A stretch of DNA of 43,327 nt from DATJYV01 sp035499415 (GCA_035499415.1 DATJYV010000186.1:1-43327); one strand, 5' to 3'; shown: positions 6,481-19,661, counted from the stretch's first letter. Notes: a model not told the origin generated them from the sequence alone. Program-made: numbers and translations.

Positions 6481-6588
6481 AAGGCGCGCAAGGAGAGCAT
6501 GCCCGATCGTGTGTACACCAAATGCACTCCGGCCCGCAAATCGCCCGTTTCCGTGGAATCCCCCACTATTATATAAGGAGCGGCACCG

Positions 6589-9500
6589 TTGAAAATCCAG
6601 TCGAACGGAACAGACGACCGGGTCTCGTTCGGTCGAATTCCCAATGTGATCGAAACACCTGATCTGCTGAACGTCCAGATCGATTCCTTCAGTAATTTCC
6701 TGCAGGCCGACACGCCGCCGCATCGGCGCAAGAAGATGGGCCTCCAGCAGGTGTTCGAGATGAACTTCCCGATAACGGACGCCCGCGAGAACTTCCTTCT
6801 CGAGTTTGTCGAGTACTATGTCGAGAAGCCGAAGTACTCGGTTGTCGAATGCCAGGAACGCGGCCTGACCTTCGCCGTGCCGCTGAAAGCCAAGCTCCGC
6901 CTTTCCCAGAAGAAGGAAGGCGGAAAAGAGTTCTCGGACACGGTCGAGCAGGAGGTGTATCTCGGAAATCTTCCCGCAATGACCTACCGGGGAACATTCA
7001 TCATTAACGGCGCAGAACGCGTGGTGGTCAGTCAGCTCCATCGATCGCCCGGTGTGTTCTTCGGAGAATCGGTCCATCCCAACGGGACGATGATGTACTC
7101 GGCGCGCATCATTCCCTTCCGTGGATCGTGGGTCGAATTTGCGACCGACATCAACAACGTGATGTATGCGTACATCGACCGGAAGAAAAAATTTCCCGTC
7201 ACGACGCTCCTTCGTGCTCTCGGCTTTTCGACGGATGATGCCATTCTCGACCTTTTCGACCTGGTGGAAGAAGTCCACGTGGACAAGGTCACCCTGAAGG
7301 ATTATATCGACCGGATTCTCTGCAGTGATGTGTTCGACCGGAAGACGGGGGAGATCTTCATCAACAAGGATTCAAAGTTGACGGAAGACCACATCAAGCA
7401 CATCAAGAAGTCGGAAATTCGGAAGCTCCGGTTCCTGAAGTCGGAAGGAAACGCCACATCGGTCATCGCAAATACGATGCAGAAAGACGCCTCCCGTTCC
7501 GAGGAGGATGCGCTCGAGGCGATCTATGCGCAGTTGCGGTCGGGGGAAGCGCCGGACCTCGATACGGCAAAGAACCTCATCGACCGTCTCTTCTTCAATC
7601 CGAAGCGGTACGACCTGGGAGACGTCGGGCGCCACCGGATGAACGCGAAGCTCGGACTCCAGATCAAGGAAAACATGACGGTACTGACGAAGGAGGATAT
7701 TGTGGCCATCGTCAAGTATCTCATCGACCTCCAGCAGGGTAAACGGACGGTCGACGACATCGACCATCTGGGGAACCGGCGCGTGCGGACGGTCGGCGAA
7801 CAGCTGGCCCAGCAGTTCAACATCGGCCTTTCGCGCATGACGCGGACGATCCGCGAACGCATGAATCTCCGCGATGCCGAAACGATCACACCGCAGGACC
7901 TGGTGAACGCGCGGACCATCACCAGCGTCATCAACGCGTTCTTTGGTACGAATCAGCTTTCGCAGTTCCTCGACCAGACGAACCCGCTCTCCGAAATGAC
8001 GCACAAGCGCCGGGTTTCGGCCCTCGGTCCGGGGGGACTGACGCGCGAGCGCGCAGGATTCGAAGTGCGCGATGTCCACTACACCCACTACGGACGGCTC
8101 TGTCCGATCGAAACGCCCGAAGGCCCGAACATCGGACTCATCTCGTCGCTGTGCATCCACGCGCGCATCAACGATTTTGGATTCATCGAAACGCCGTACC
8201 GAAAAGTCAAAGCCGGCAAGGTTCTCGAAGAGATCGAGTTCCTCACGGCCGAGCGTGAAGACAACGTGGTCATCGCGCAGGCCAACGCGCCCATCGACGA
8301 GCGCGGCCGGTTCCTCGAGGAGAAGGTCAAGGTTCGCAAGGAGAGCGACTACCCTGTCGTCGAACCCGAGAAGATCGAGTACATGGATATCGCGCCGAAC
8401 CAGATTGTCTCCGCGGCTGCCGCGCTTATTCCGTTTCTTGAGCACGATGACGCAAACCGCGCGTTGATGGGTTCAAACATGCAGCGCCAGGCGGTTCCGC
8501 TCCTCCAGCCGGAAAGCCCGATTGTCGGGACGGGTTTGGAAGAGAAGCTCGCCCGGGATTCGCGCACCATCATCGTCGCAGAGAGGAACGGCTCCGTACT
8601 GACCGTCAACGGCGACAGCGTCGTGGTGGAATACGATATCGACGAGAACAGCACGGAAGCCATCATCAGCTTCGACGACAAGCGGCGGGTGGAATACCGG
8701 CTCACGAAATTTCTCCGCACGAACCAGGATACCTGCATCAACCAGAAGCCGGTTGTCAAGGAAGGTCAGCGCTTCAAGCGCGGGGACGTCCTCGTCGACG
8801 GATGCGCGACGGACGACGGAGAGCTTGCCCTGGGCCGGAATGTCCTCGTGGCTTTCATGCCGTGGCGCGGTTATAACTTTGAAGACGCGATCATCGTCAG
8901 CGAACGGATCGTGGCGGAAGACGTCTTTACGTCCGTCCACGTCGAGGAGTTCGAACTGCAGGTTCGGGACACGAAACGGGGCGAGGAGGAGTTGACGCGG
9001 GAAATTCCGAACGTCAGCGAAGAGGCGACGAAGGACCTTGACGAAAACGGCATCGTCCGGATCGGAGCCGAGGTCAACGAGGGGGACATTCTGATCGGAA
9101 AAATAACCCCCAAAGGCGAGACGGACCCCACGCCGGAAGAGAAGCTGTTGAAGGCCATCTTCGGGGAGAAGGCGGGCGACGTGAAAGACGCGTCTCTCAA
9201 AGCGCCCCCGGGAATGAAGGGAATCGTCATCTCCACGAAACTGTTCAGCCGCAAGAAAAAGGACACGGAAAGTAAGAAGGAGGACAAACGAAAACTGGAA
9301 GCCCTCGACCGGTCGCGGCGGAGGGAGATCAAGGACCTGAACGAGAAACTTTCCAAAAAGCTCGACCAATCCCTTGACGGCGAGAAGTCGATTGGCGTCC
9401 GCGACGTGGACGGCAACATGATCGTACGTGCCGGCACCGCGCTCAAATCGGACACGTTCCAGCAGCTCGAGAATGTCGACAAGCTCGATTTCAATCAGGA

Positions 9501-10362
9501 CTGGGTGGACGACAAGCGGAAACAGAACATGCTGGTAAAGATCTACGAAAATTTCCGGCAGAAGCTGAGTGAGGTCGAAGAGTTATATCGCCACGAAAAG
9601 AACAAGATACAGCTCGGCGACGAGCTGGCTCCCGGCATTGTCCAGCTTGCGAAAGTCTACGTGGCAAAGAAGCGGAAGCTTTCCGTCGGCGACAAAATGG
9701 CGGGGCGTCACGGGAACAAAGGGGTCGTCTCGACCATCGTTCCGGTGGAAGACATGCCGTTTCTTCCCAGCGGACGTCCCGTGGACATCGTCCTGAATCC
9801 GCTCGGCGTGCCTTCGAGGATGAACATCGGCCAGCTCTTCGAAGTCGCCCTCGGCTGGGCCGGAAAAGAGCTCGGCGTTTCCTTCTCTTCGCCGATTTTT
9901 GACGGCGCGACATGGGAAGAAGTGCAGGGCCAGCTTGCCAAGGCGGGCCTCGACGGGAATTCAAAGTCGGCACTGATCGACGGAAGGACGGGGGAAACAT
10001 TCGACCAGGAAGTGACCGTCGGATATCTTTACATGATGAAGCTTTCCCACATGGTCGACGACAAGATCCATGCCCGCTCCATCGGACCGTACTCGCTCAT
10101 TACGCAGCAGCCGCTCGGCGGCAAGGCGCAGTTCGGCGGCCAGAGGTTCGGCGAGATGGAAGTGTGGGCACTCGAGGGATACGGTGCCGCCCATGCGCTT
10201 CAGGAAATCCTGACCGTGAAGTCCGACGACGTCGTCGGCCGTGCCAAGGTGTACGAGGCAATCGTAAAGGGAGACAATCTCCCCGAACCGAACGTCCCCG
10301 AATCCTTTAACGTGCTCATCCGCGAATTGCAAGGACTCGGGCTCGAAGTGAAAATTGAATAG
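6589..10362 (+). CDS. rpoB: DNA-directed RNA polymerase subunit beta
   Basis: The start is TTG 6589, eight nt after AAGGAG at 6575-6580. The 1257-residue product has the beta domains in order. The rifampicin region reads FFGTNQLSQFLDQTNPLSEM then HKRRVSALGPGG (about 451-481), with wild-type equivalents of E. coli D516, H526 and S531 at 462, 472 and 477, so a rifampicin-sensitive enzyme is predicted. The catalytic-core block GDKMAGRHGNKG is at 1034-1045. A strongly charged, probably coiled-coil insertion (about 887-1010) follows KLFSRKKKD. rpoC follows after 69 nt. Confidence 0.98.
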   Translation: MKIQSNGTDDRVSFGRIPNVIETPDLLNVQIDSFSNFLQADTPPHRRKKMGLQQVFEMNFPITDARENFLLEFVEYYVEKPKYSVVECQERGLTFAVPLKAKLRLSQKKEGGKEFSDTVEQEVYLGNLPAMTYRGTFIINGAERVVVSQLHRSPGVFFGESVHPNGTMMYSARIIPFRGSWVEFATDINNVMYAYIDRKKKFPVTTLLRALGFSTDDAILDLFDLVEEVHVDKVTLKDYIDRILCSDVFDRKTGEIFINKDSKLTEDHIKHIKKSEIRKLRFLKSEGNATSVIANTMQKDASRSEEDALEAIYAQLRSGEAPDLDTAKNLIDRLFFNPKRYDLGDVGRHRMNAKLGLQIKENMTVLTKEDIVAIVKYLIDLQQGKRTVDDIDHLGNRRVRTVGEQLAQQFNIGLSRMTRTIRERMNLRDAETITPQDLVNARTITSVINAFFGTNQLSQFLDQTNPLSEMTHKRRVSALGPGGLTRERAGFEVRDVHYTHYGRLCPIETPEGPNIGLISSLCIHARINDFGFIETPYRKVKAGKVLEEIEFLTAEREDNVVIAQANAPIDERGRFLEEKVKVRKESDYPVVEPEKIEYMDIAPNQIVSAAAALIPFLEHDDANRALMGSNMQRQAVPLLQPESPIVGTGLEEKLARDSRTIIVAERNGSVLTVNGDSVVVEYDIDENSTEAIISFDDKRRVEYRLTKFLRTNQDTCINQKPVVKEGQRFKRGDVLVDGCATDDGELALGRNVLVAFMPWRGYNFEDAIIVSERIVAEDVFTSVHVEEFELQVRDTKRGEEELTREIPNVSEEATKDLDENGIVRIGAEVNEGDILIGKITPKGETDPTPEEKLLKAIFGEKAGDVKDASLKAPPGMKGIVISTKLFSRKKKDTESKKEDKRKLEALDRSRRREIKDLNEKLSKKLDQSLDGEKSIGVRDVDGNMIVRAGTALKSDTFQQLENVDKLDFNQDWVDDKRKQNMLVKIYENFRQKLSEVEELYRHEKNKIQLGDELAPGIVQLAKVYVAKKRKLSVGDKMAGRHGNKGVVSTIVPVEDMPFLPSGRPVDIVLNPLGVPSRMNIGQLFEVALGWAGKELGVSFSSPIFDGATWEEVQGQLAKAGLDGNSKSALIDGRTGETFDQEVTVGYLYMMKLSHMVDDKIHARSIGPYSLITQQPLGGKAQFGGQRFGEMEVWALEGYGAAHALQEILTVKSDDVVGRAKVYEAIVKGDNLPEPNVPESFNVLIRELQGLGLEVKIE

Positions 10363-10431
10363 GGAGGATGTACGCTTCCGGGCGCGACCCGGTATCTCAT
10401 CCCATCACCCTTTGAATGATACGGAGACAGA

Positions 10432-14727
<4,296 letters not shown>

Positions 14728-14777
14728 TGACCGCAGTAGTGTCCTCAATCCAGCGGGCTCCAACGTATTAAGGAAGC

Positions 14778-14868
14778 GTCATGCTGAACTCGTTTCAGCA
14801 TCAGACGTTCACAGACCCCGAACCTCAGCCAGAGGCTGATGGGCCTTCGGCCCAAAGTTCGGGGTGAC
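14778..14868. repeat. Composite REP/REPIN-like palindromic element
   Basis: A first palindrome ATGCTGAA-CTCGT-TTCAGCAT (14781-14801) is followed by a second whose arms are ACCCCGAAC (14815-14823) and GTTCGGGGT (14857-14865). The outer ends GTC and GAC make the two units inverted copies of one GTCA-N-CGAACT-like pattern, the arrangement of a REPIN. The loop of the second unit is expanded by a nested 30-nt twin palindrome. It lies between rpoC and the rpsL promoter. Confidence 0.7.
14825..14854. repeat. Twin-palindrome mini element, copy 2 (nested in a palindrome loop)
   Basis: Two perfect 15-nt palindromes abut: TCAGCC-AGA-GGCTGA at 14825-14839 and TGGGCC-TTC-GGCCCA at 14840-14854. Each has a 6-bp stem, a 3-nt loop and the pattern T-NNGCC-NNN-GGCNN-A, matching the 2344-2373 element in architecture but not in primary sequence. 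It is flanked by C on the left and AA on the right inside the loop of an ACCCCGAAC/GTTCGGGGT palindrome. Confidence 0.8.
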
Positions 14869-14908
14869 GGTCGCTCGGAAATAGGACACTACCATGACGG
14901 CGAGGTCG

Positions 14909-14937
14909 TTGACTTCGAGGAAAATTTCCCCTATATT
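14909..14937 (+). promoter_or_regulatory. Promoter of the rpsL-rpsG-fusA-tuf region
   Basis: TTGACT at 14909-14914 and TATATT at 14932-14937 with exactly 17 nt between make a near-consensus primary-sigma promoter. Transcription would start near 14944, leaving a leader of about 40 nt before the rpsL TTG start. This gives the str genes their own input independent of rpoBC read-through. Confidence 0.75.
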
Positions 14938-14985
14938 GAAAAGCTTTGGAATTTTGCGACAAAAAAGTCACTCGGAGTTGACTCG

Positions 14986-15363
14986 TTGCCGACGATAAAC
15001 CAGTTGATCCGGAAGAGCCGGGAGCAGGTGACCTGGAAGAGCAAGTCTCCTGCGCTCGCGGGCAGCCCGCAGAAGCGGGGTGTCTGCACGAGAGTCTATA
15101 CGACGACTCCGAAAAAGCCGAACTCGGCATTGCGCAAGGTGGCTCGTGTCCGATTGACCAACGGGATGGAAGTCACTGCGTACATACCCGGCGAAGGGCA
15201 CAACCTCCAGGAGCACTCCATCGTGCTCATACGCGGAGGGAGAGTCAAGGATCTTCCCGGCGTGCGGTACCACATCATTCGCGGGACGCTCGACACGCAG
15301 GGAGTTCAGGACAGGAAGCAAGGCCGGTCGAAGTACGGAGCGAAGCGACCGAAGGCAGAATAG
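14986..15363 (+). CDS. rpsL: 30S ribosomal protein S12 (uS12)
   Basis: Start TTG 14986 is chosen because it gives the conserved N-terminus PTINQLIRKSR and follows GGAG at 14974-14977. Longer in-frame extensions run through the promoter and repeat. The product is 125 residues. The decoding-site loops are wild type: TTPKKPNSALRK with Lys43, and VKDLPGVRY with Lys88 and Asp89 (the usual site of beta-methylthiolation), predicting streptomycin sensitivity. rpsG follows after 13 nt. Confidence 0.96.
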   Translation: MPTINQLIRKSREQVTWKSKSPALAGSPQKRGVCTRVYTTTPKKPNSALRKVARVRLTNGMEVTAYIPGEGHNLQEHSIVLIRGGRVKDLPGVRYHIIRGTLDTQGVQDRKQGRSKYGAKRPKAE

Positions 15364-15376
15364 ACGTGCGGAGCAC

Positions 15377-15844
15377 ATGAGAAAGAAGCGCTCGAATAAG
15401 CGATTTGCGGTGGCGGACCCGAAATTCAACGATCTGCTGGTATCGCGATTCATTAACAGCCTTCTCAAGCGCGGGAAGAAACACGTGGCGCGGGGCATCC
15501 TCTACGGGGCGTTTGACGAGATCGGGAAAAAAGTGGAGAAGAGCCCCCTCGAGGTGTTCAAGAAGGCAGTCGATAATGTTTCCCCGCTCATTGAAGTAAG
15601 GGCTCGAAGAGTCGGTGGCGCAACCTATCAAGTGCCTACAGAAGTTCGCCCCGAGCGGCGAACCGCTCTTGCAATCCGCTGGCTGATCTTGCATGCCAAT
15701 GAACGCTCGGAGAAGTCCATGTCGCAAAAGCTCGCGTCGGAACTCCTTGCGGCCTCCAACGGCGAGGGAGGCGCGGTGAAGAAAAAGGACGACGTTCACC
15801 GGATGGCAGAGGCGAACAAGGCTTTTGCGCACTATCGCTGGTAA
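15377..15844 (+). CDS. rpsG: 30S ribosomal protein S7 (uS7)
   Basis: The 155-residue product starts MRKKRSNKRF and carries the S7 signature DPKFNDLLVSRFINSLLKRG (about 14-33). S7 nucleates assembly of the 30S head and contacts the E-site tRNA. It ends with AFAHYRW, the usual C-terminus of this family. In E. coli S7 represses the str messenger; here 93 nt with a hairpin follow before fusA. Confidence 0.97.
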   Translation: MRKKRSNKRFAVADPKFNDLLVSRFINSLLKRGKKHVARGILYGAFDEIGKKVEKSPLEVFKKAVDNVSPLIEVRARRVGGATYQVPTEVRPERRTALAIRWLILHANERSEKSMSQKLASELLAASNGEGGAVKKKDDVHRMAEANKAFAHYRW

Positions 15845-15891
15845 GTCGGTTTCAGCCGAAGACACAGTCTGACATTTAATAGAAGGAAGTG

Positions 15892-15925
15892 GCGGACCGC
15901 GCTTTGTTCGTAGCGCCCGGTTCGC
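15892..15925 (+). promoter_or_regulatory. Imperfect hairpin in the fusA leader
   Basis: GCGGACCGCGCT (15892-15903) pairs imperfectly with AGCGCCCGGTTCGC (15912-15925). A good Shine-Dalgarno-like GAAGGAAG lies upstream at 15883-15890 but is about 50 nt from the fusA ATG. Folding the hairpin would bring the two closer. A role in translation control is speculative. Confidence 0.3.
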
Positions 15926-15937
15926 GATCGGAATGAT

Positions 15938-18040
15938 ATGCCTCGGGAATACTCTTTAGAAAAAACGAGAAACATCGGCATCATGGCCCACATCGATGCC
16001 GGGAAGACCACGACGACGGAGCGCATCCTGTTCTACACGGGAAAACTCCATCGCATCGGAGAGGTCCACGACGGCGCAGCGACCATGGACTGGATGGAAC
16101 AGGAGAAGGAACGCGGAATTACGATCACCAGTGCCGCGACCACATGCTTCTGGGCCGACCACCGCATCAACATAATCGACACGCCGGGCCATGTGGACTT
16201 CACCATCGAAGTGGAGCGCTCGCTCCGCGTCCTTGACGGCGCCGTTGCGTTGTTCTGTTCCGTCGGGGGGGTCGAGCCGCAGTCTGAAACCGTATGGCGT
16301 CAGGCGGATAAGTACGGCGTCCCCCGCATCGCGTTCGTTAATAAGATGGACCGCGCCGGCGCGGATTTCCTGGCGGTCGTCGATATGATTCGCTCCCGGT
16401 TCAGCACCAACGCGGTTCCGATCCAGCTTCCCGTGGGCGAAGGCGAATTGTTTGCCGGCGTCATCGACCTCATCACCATGAAGGCGCGGATGTACCATGA
16501 GGCGACGCAGGGAACGACGTGGGACGACATCGAGATTCCAGATAAGCTCAAAGCCAAGGCCGCTGAATACCGGATGAAAATGCTCGAGGCCGTGGCAGAT
16601 GAAGACGATACCCTGCTTGAAAAGTACCTGGGCGGAAAGGAAATCTCTCCGTCGGAGATTCGGCACGTCCTTCGCCGCGCGACGCTGAAAGTGAGCATCA
16701 TCCCGGTCCTGTGCGGCTCATCGTTCAAGAACAAGGGAGTCCAGATGCTCCTGGACGGGGTCGTGGATTTGCTCCCCTCGCCGCTCGACATTAATAACGG
16801 CGAGATACACGGCCATCATCCTCATCGTCACGACATGGTCATCCGAAAGGTATCCGACAAGGAGAAATTCACGGCGCTTGCCTTCAAGATCATGAGCGAT
16901 CCGTTTGTCGGCCGTCTGACGTATTTTCGCATTTACGCCGGCTGTCTCAATTCCGGGTCGTACGTCTACAATGTGACATCGGATAAGAAAGAGCGAATCG
17001 CGCGGCTTCTGCGGATGCACGCGAATCATCGGGAAGAAGTGTCGGAGGCGTACGCGGGCGATATCGTCGCGGCGATTGGGCTCAAGAATACCCGCACTGG
17101 TGACACGCTCACGGAGGAGTCGGACCCGATCCTGCTGGAAAAAATGGAGTTTCCCGAACCCGTCATCGACGTGGCGATCGAGCCCAAGACCAAGGCGGAT
17201 CAGGAGAAAATGGGCGAAGCGCTCCAGCGCCTGGCGGAAGAGGATCCGACGTTCCGCGTGTCCTCCAACGAAGAGACCGGACAAACCATCATCAGCGGAA
17301 TGGGAGAGCTTCATCTGGAAATCATCATCGACCGGATGAAACGGGAATTCAAGGTCGAGGCGAACGTCGGCAAACCGCAGGTCGCGTACAAGGAAACGAT
17401 CACCAAGAAAATCGTCAGCGAAGGAAAGTTTATCCGGCAGTCGGGGGGGCGGGGCCAATACGGACACGTCTACGTCGAATTCGAGCCCAACGAGAAGGGG
17501 AAAGGATTCGAATTTGAAAATGCGATCGTCGGCGGCGTCGTACCGCGCGAATACATCAAGCCGACGGAACAAGGCATCATCGAAGCGATGCGCAACGGCG
17601 TGCTTGCCGGCTTCCCGGTTGAGGACGTAAAGGCGAAGCTGTTCGACGGGTCGTTCCATGCGGTCGATTCATCGGAGATGGCATTCAAGATCGCCGGTTC
17701 GATCGCGTTCAAGGAAGCGGCAAAGAAGGCGCATCCCGTCCTTCTCGAGCCGATCATGGCGGTTGAGGTGGTGACACCCGAAGAGTACCTCGGCGACGTC
17801 ATGGGAGACCTCAATTCCCGTCGGGGAAAAATTGAAGGGATGAATCCGCGCAAGGACGCTCAGGTCGTCAAAGCGTTCGTTCCGCTTGCGGAGATGTTCG
17901 GATATGCGACAATCCTTCGTTCCATGACCCAGGGACGGGCGCTCTACACCATGCAATTCTCGCACTACGACCAGGTCCCGCGATCGATCGCGGACCAGAT
18001 CATCGAAAAAGTCAAAGGGAAAGAAGCGGTACCGGCGTAA
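15938..18040 (+). CDS. fusA: Elongation factor G
   Basis: The protein has 700 residues. The GTPase motifs are AHIDAGKT (17-24), RGITI (59-63), DTPGH (81-85) and NKMD (135-138), followed by EF-G domains II-V, including SGGRGQYGHVYVEFEP of domain IV and GRALYTMQFSHY near the end. EF-G drives translocation and, with RRF, ribosome recycling. The ATG at 15938 (MPREYSLEKTRNIGIMAHID) is the conserved start, though its near-upstream Shine-Dalgarno is weak. tuf follows 48 nt later. Confidence 0.98.
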   Translation: MPREYSLEKTRNIGIMAHIDAGKTTTTERILFYTGKLHRIGEVHDGAATMDWMEQEKERGITITSAATTCFWADHRINIIDTPGHVDFTIEVERSLRVLDGAVALFCSVGGVEPQSETVWRQADKYGVPRIAFVNKMDRAGADFLAVVDMIRSRFSTNAVPIQLPVGEGELFAGVIDLITMKARMYHEATQGTTWDDIEIPDKLKAKAAEYRMKMLEAVADEDDTLLEKYLGGKEISPSEIRHVLRRATLKVSIIPVLCGSSFKNKGVQMLLDGVVDLLPSPLDINNGEIHGHHPHRHDMVIRKVSDKEKFTALAFKIMSDPFVGRLTYFRIYAGCLNSGSYVYNVTSDKKERIARLLRMHANHREEVSEAYAGDIVAAIGLKNTRTGDTLTEESDPILLEKMEFPEPVIDVAIEPKTKADQEKMGEALQRLAEEDPTFRVSSNEETGQTIISGMGELHLEIIIDRMKREFKVEANVGKPQVAYKETITKKIVSEGKFIRQSGGRGQYGHVYVEFEPNEKGKGFEFENAIVGGVVPREYIKPTEQGIIEAMRNGVLAGFPVEDVKAKLFDGSFHAVDSSEMAFKIAGSIAFKEAAKKAHPVLLEPIMAVEVVTPEEYLGDVMGDLNSRRGKIEGMNPRKDAQVVKAFVPLAEMFGYATILRSMTQGRALYTMQFSHYDQVPRSIADQIIEKVKGKEAVPA

Positions 18041-18088
18041 CGACGAGGACGACGGATCGGACCAGCACACTCATAAGGAGACACTGAC

Positions 18089-19300
18089 ATGGCAAAGGGA
18101 AAATTTGACCGAAGCAAGCCGCACGTAAACGTCGGCACGATCGGTCACGTCGACCACGGGAAGACCACCCTCACGGCCGCCATCACGATGGTGCTCGCGA
18201 AGAAGGGACTCTCGGAGGTTCGCACGTTCGATTCCATTGACAATGCCCCCGAGGAGAAGGCGCGAGGTATCACAATTGCGACGGCGCATGTGGAGTATTC
18301 GACGGAGAAGCGTCACTACGCCCACGTCGACTGCCCGGGCCACGCCGACTATGTAAAGAACATGATCACGGGCGCTGCCCAAATGGACGGCGCAATCCTG
18401 GTCGTCGCGGCAACCGACGGTCCCATGCCCCAAACGCGCGAACACGTCCTCCTGGCCCGCCAGGTCGGCGTGCCCCGGATCGTGGTGTTCATGAACAAGG
18501 TCGATGCGGTTGACGACAAGGAGCTCCTCGACCTCGTTGAGCTCGAGTTGAGGGACCTGCTCAAGAAAAACGAATTCCCTGGCGATGAGATTCCGATCAT
18601 CCGGGGTTCCGCGCTCAAGGCGATGGAAGCCGCTCTGCGGCCCGGCTCGTCGGTGGACGACCCGGCCATGAAGTGCATCTTCGAATTGATGAACGCCGTT
18701 GATACCTACGTGCCCCTCCCGAAGCGGGACATTGAAAAACCGTTCCTCATGCCGGTCGAGGACGTTTTCTCGATCACAGGCCGCGGAACGGTCGGCACGG
18801 GTCGCGTCGAACGCGGAAAGTGCAAGGTCGGAGACGAAATCGAGATTATCGGCCTCGGCGCGCACAAGAAGAGCGTCGTCACCGGAGCCGAGATGTTTCG
18901 CAAGGAACTCGATGAAGTGATGGCGGGAGACAACGCGGGATTACTCCTCCGGGGCGTTGAGAAGAACGAGCTGGAACGGGGAATGGTCATCGCAAAGCCG
19001 GGGTCGATTACGCCCCACAAGAAATTCACGGCCCAGGTGTACGTCCTGAAGAAAGAAGAAGGCGGGCGACACACGCCGTTCCTGACGGGGTACCGGCCGC
19101 AATTCTACTTCCGGACAACGGACGTCACCGGCGTCGTCACTCTGCCGGGTGGGGTGGAAATGGTGATGCCGGGCGACAACCTCGACGCCGTGAACATCGA
19201 GCTGATTTCAACCATCGCGATGGAAGAGGGAATACGGTTCGCCATTCGTGAAGGAGGCCGGACCGTTGGGGCCGGCGTCGTAACGAAGATTCTCGAGTAG
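18089..19300 (+). CDS. tuf: Elongation factor Tu
   Basis: The 403-residue EF-Tu starts after a clear AAGGAG. The GTP-binding motifs are GHVDHGKT (19-26), RGITI in switch I, DCPGH and NKVD, followed by beta-barrel domains 2 and 3 (GRGTVGTGRVERG, then RTTDVTGVV). It delivers aminoacyl-tRNA to the ribosome. This is the only tuf in the window and sits in the fusA-tuf-rpsJ position; the second classical site, after the Thr-Tyr-Gly-Thr tRNAs, has none. A terminator-like hairpin follows. Confidence 0.98.
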   Translation: MAKGKFDRSKPHVNVGTIGHVDHGKTTLTAAITMVLAKKGLSEVRTFDSIDNAPEEKARGITIATAHVEYSTEKRHYAHVDCPGHADYVKNMITGAAQMDGAILVVAATDGPMPQTREHVLLARQVGVPRIVVFMNKVDAVDDKELLDLVELELRDLLKKNEFPGDEIPIIRGSALKAMEAALRPGSSVDDPAMKCIFELMNAVDTYVPLPKRDIEKPFLMPVEDVFSITGRGTVGTGRVERGKCKVGDEIEIIGLGAHKKSVVTGAEMFRKELDEVMAGDNAGLLLRGVEKNELERGMVIAKPGSITPHKKFTAQVYVLKKEEGGRHTPFLTGYRPQFYFRTTDVTGVVTLPGGVEMVMPGDNLDAVNIELISTIAMEEGIRFAIREGGRTVGAGVVTKILE

Positions 19301-19306
19301 GCTCCA

Positions 19307-19338
19307 TGCGGATGGCACTCGCCATCCGCAGACTTTTT
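19307..19338 (+). terminator. Intrinsic terminator or attenuator between tuf and rpsJ
   Basis: TGCGGATGGC (19307-19316) pairs perfectly with GCCATCCGCA (19321-19330) around an ACTC loop, and a run of five T follows at 19334-19338. This 10-bp stem plus U-tract fits a Rho-independent terminator. No strong promoter is visible between it and rpsJ at 19353, so it probably allows partial read-through and separates the str and S10 parts. Confidence 0.65.
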
Positions 19339-19352
19339 ATTGAGGACGAAAC

Positions 19353-19661
19353 GTGGCAGGCCAAAAAATCAGAATAAAACTCAAGTCTTTCGACCACAGT
19401 CTGATCGATAAGTCGACGGAGAAGATCATCAAGACGGTCAAGTCCACCGGCGCCGTCGTTTCCGGGCCGATTCCGCTTCCCACGAAGCGGAGCATCTACA
19501 CGGTCAACCGGTCCCCGCACGTCGACAAGAAGTCGCGGGAGCAGTTCGAAACCCGGTCGCACAAACGACTCATCGATATTCTGAATTCGACCACGAAAAC
19601 CGTCGATTCACTGATGAAACTGGAACTGCCGGCGGGAGTGGATGTCGAAATCAAAGTTTGA
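19353..19661 (+). CDS. rpsJ: 30S ribosomal protein S10 (uS10, NusE)
   Basis: The start is GTG 19353. The 102-residue product (MAGQKIRIKLKSFDHSLIDK) carries the signature AVVSGPIPLPTKR (about 34-46) with the extended loop that reaches into the 30S head. As NusE it also binds NusG and NusB during antitermination. It heads the S10 gene block, here without the long leader that precedes rpsJ in E. coli. Confidence 0.97.
   Translation: MAGQKIRIKLKSFDHSLIDKSTEKIIKTVKSTGAVVSGPIPLPTKRSIYTVNRSPHVDKKSREQFETRSHKRLIDILNSTTKTVDSLMKLELPAGVDVEIKV

Noticed and set aside
14839..14985. N-terminal extension of rpsL to a 174-residue protein
   Set aside because: The added part would be coded by the nested repeat and the promoter, and S12 conservation starts exactly at the TTG at 14986.
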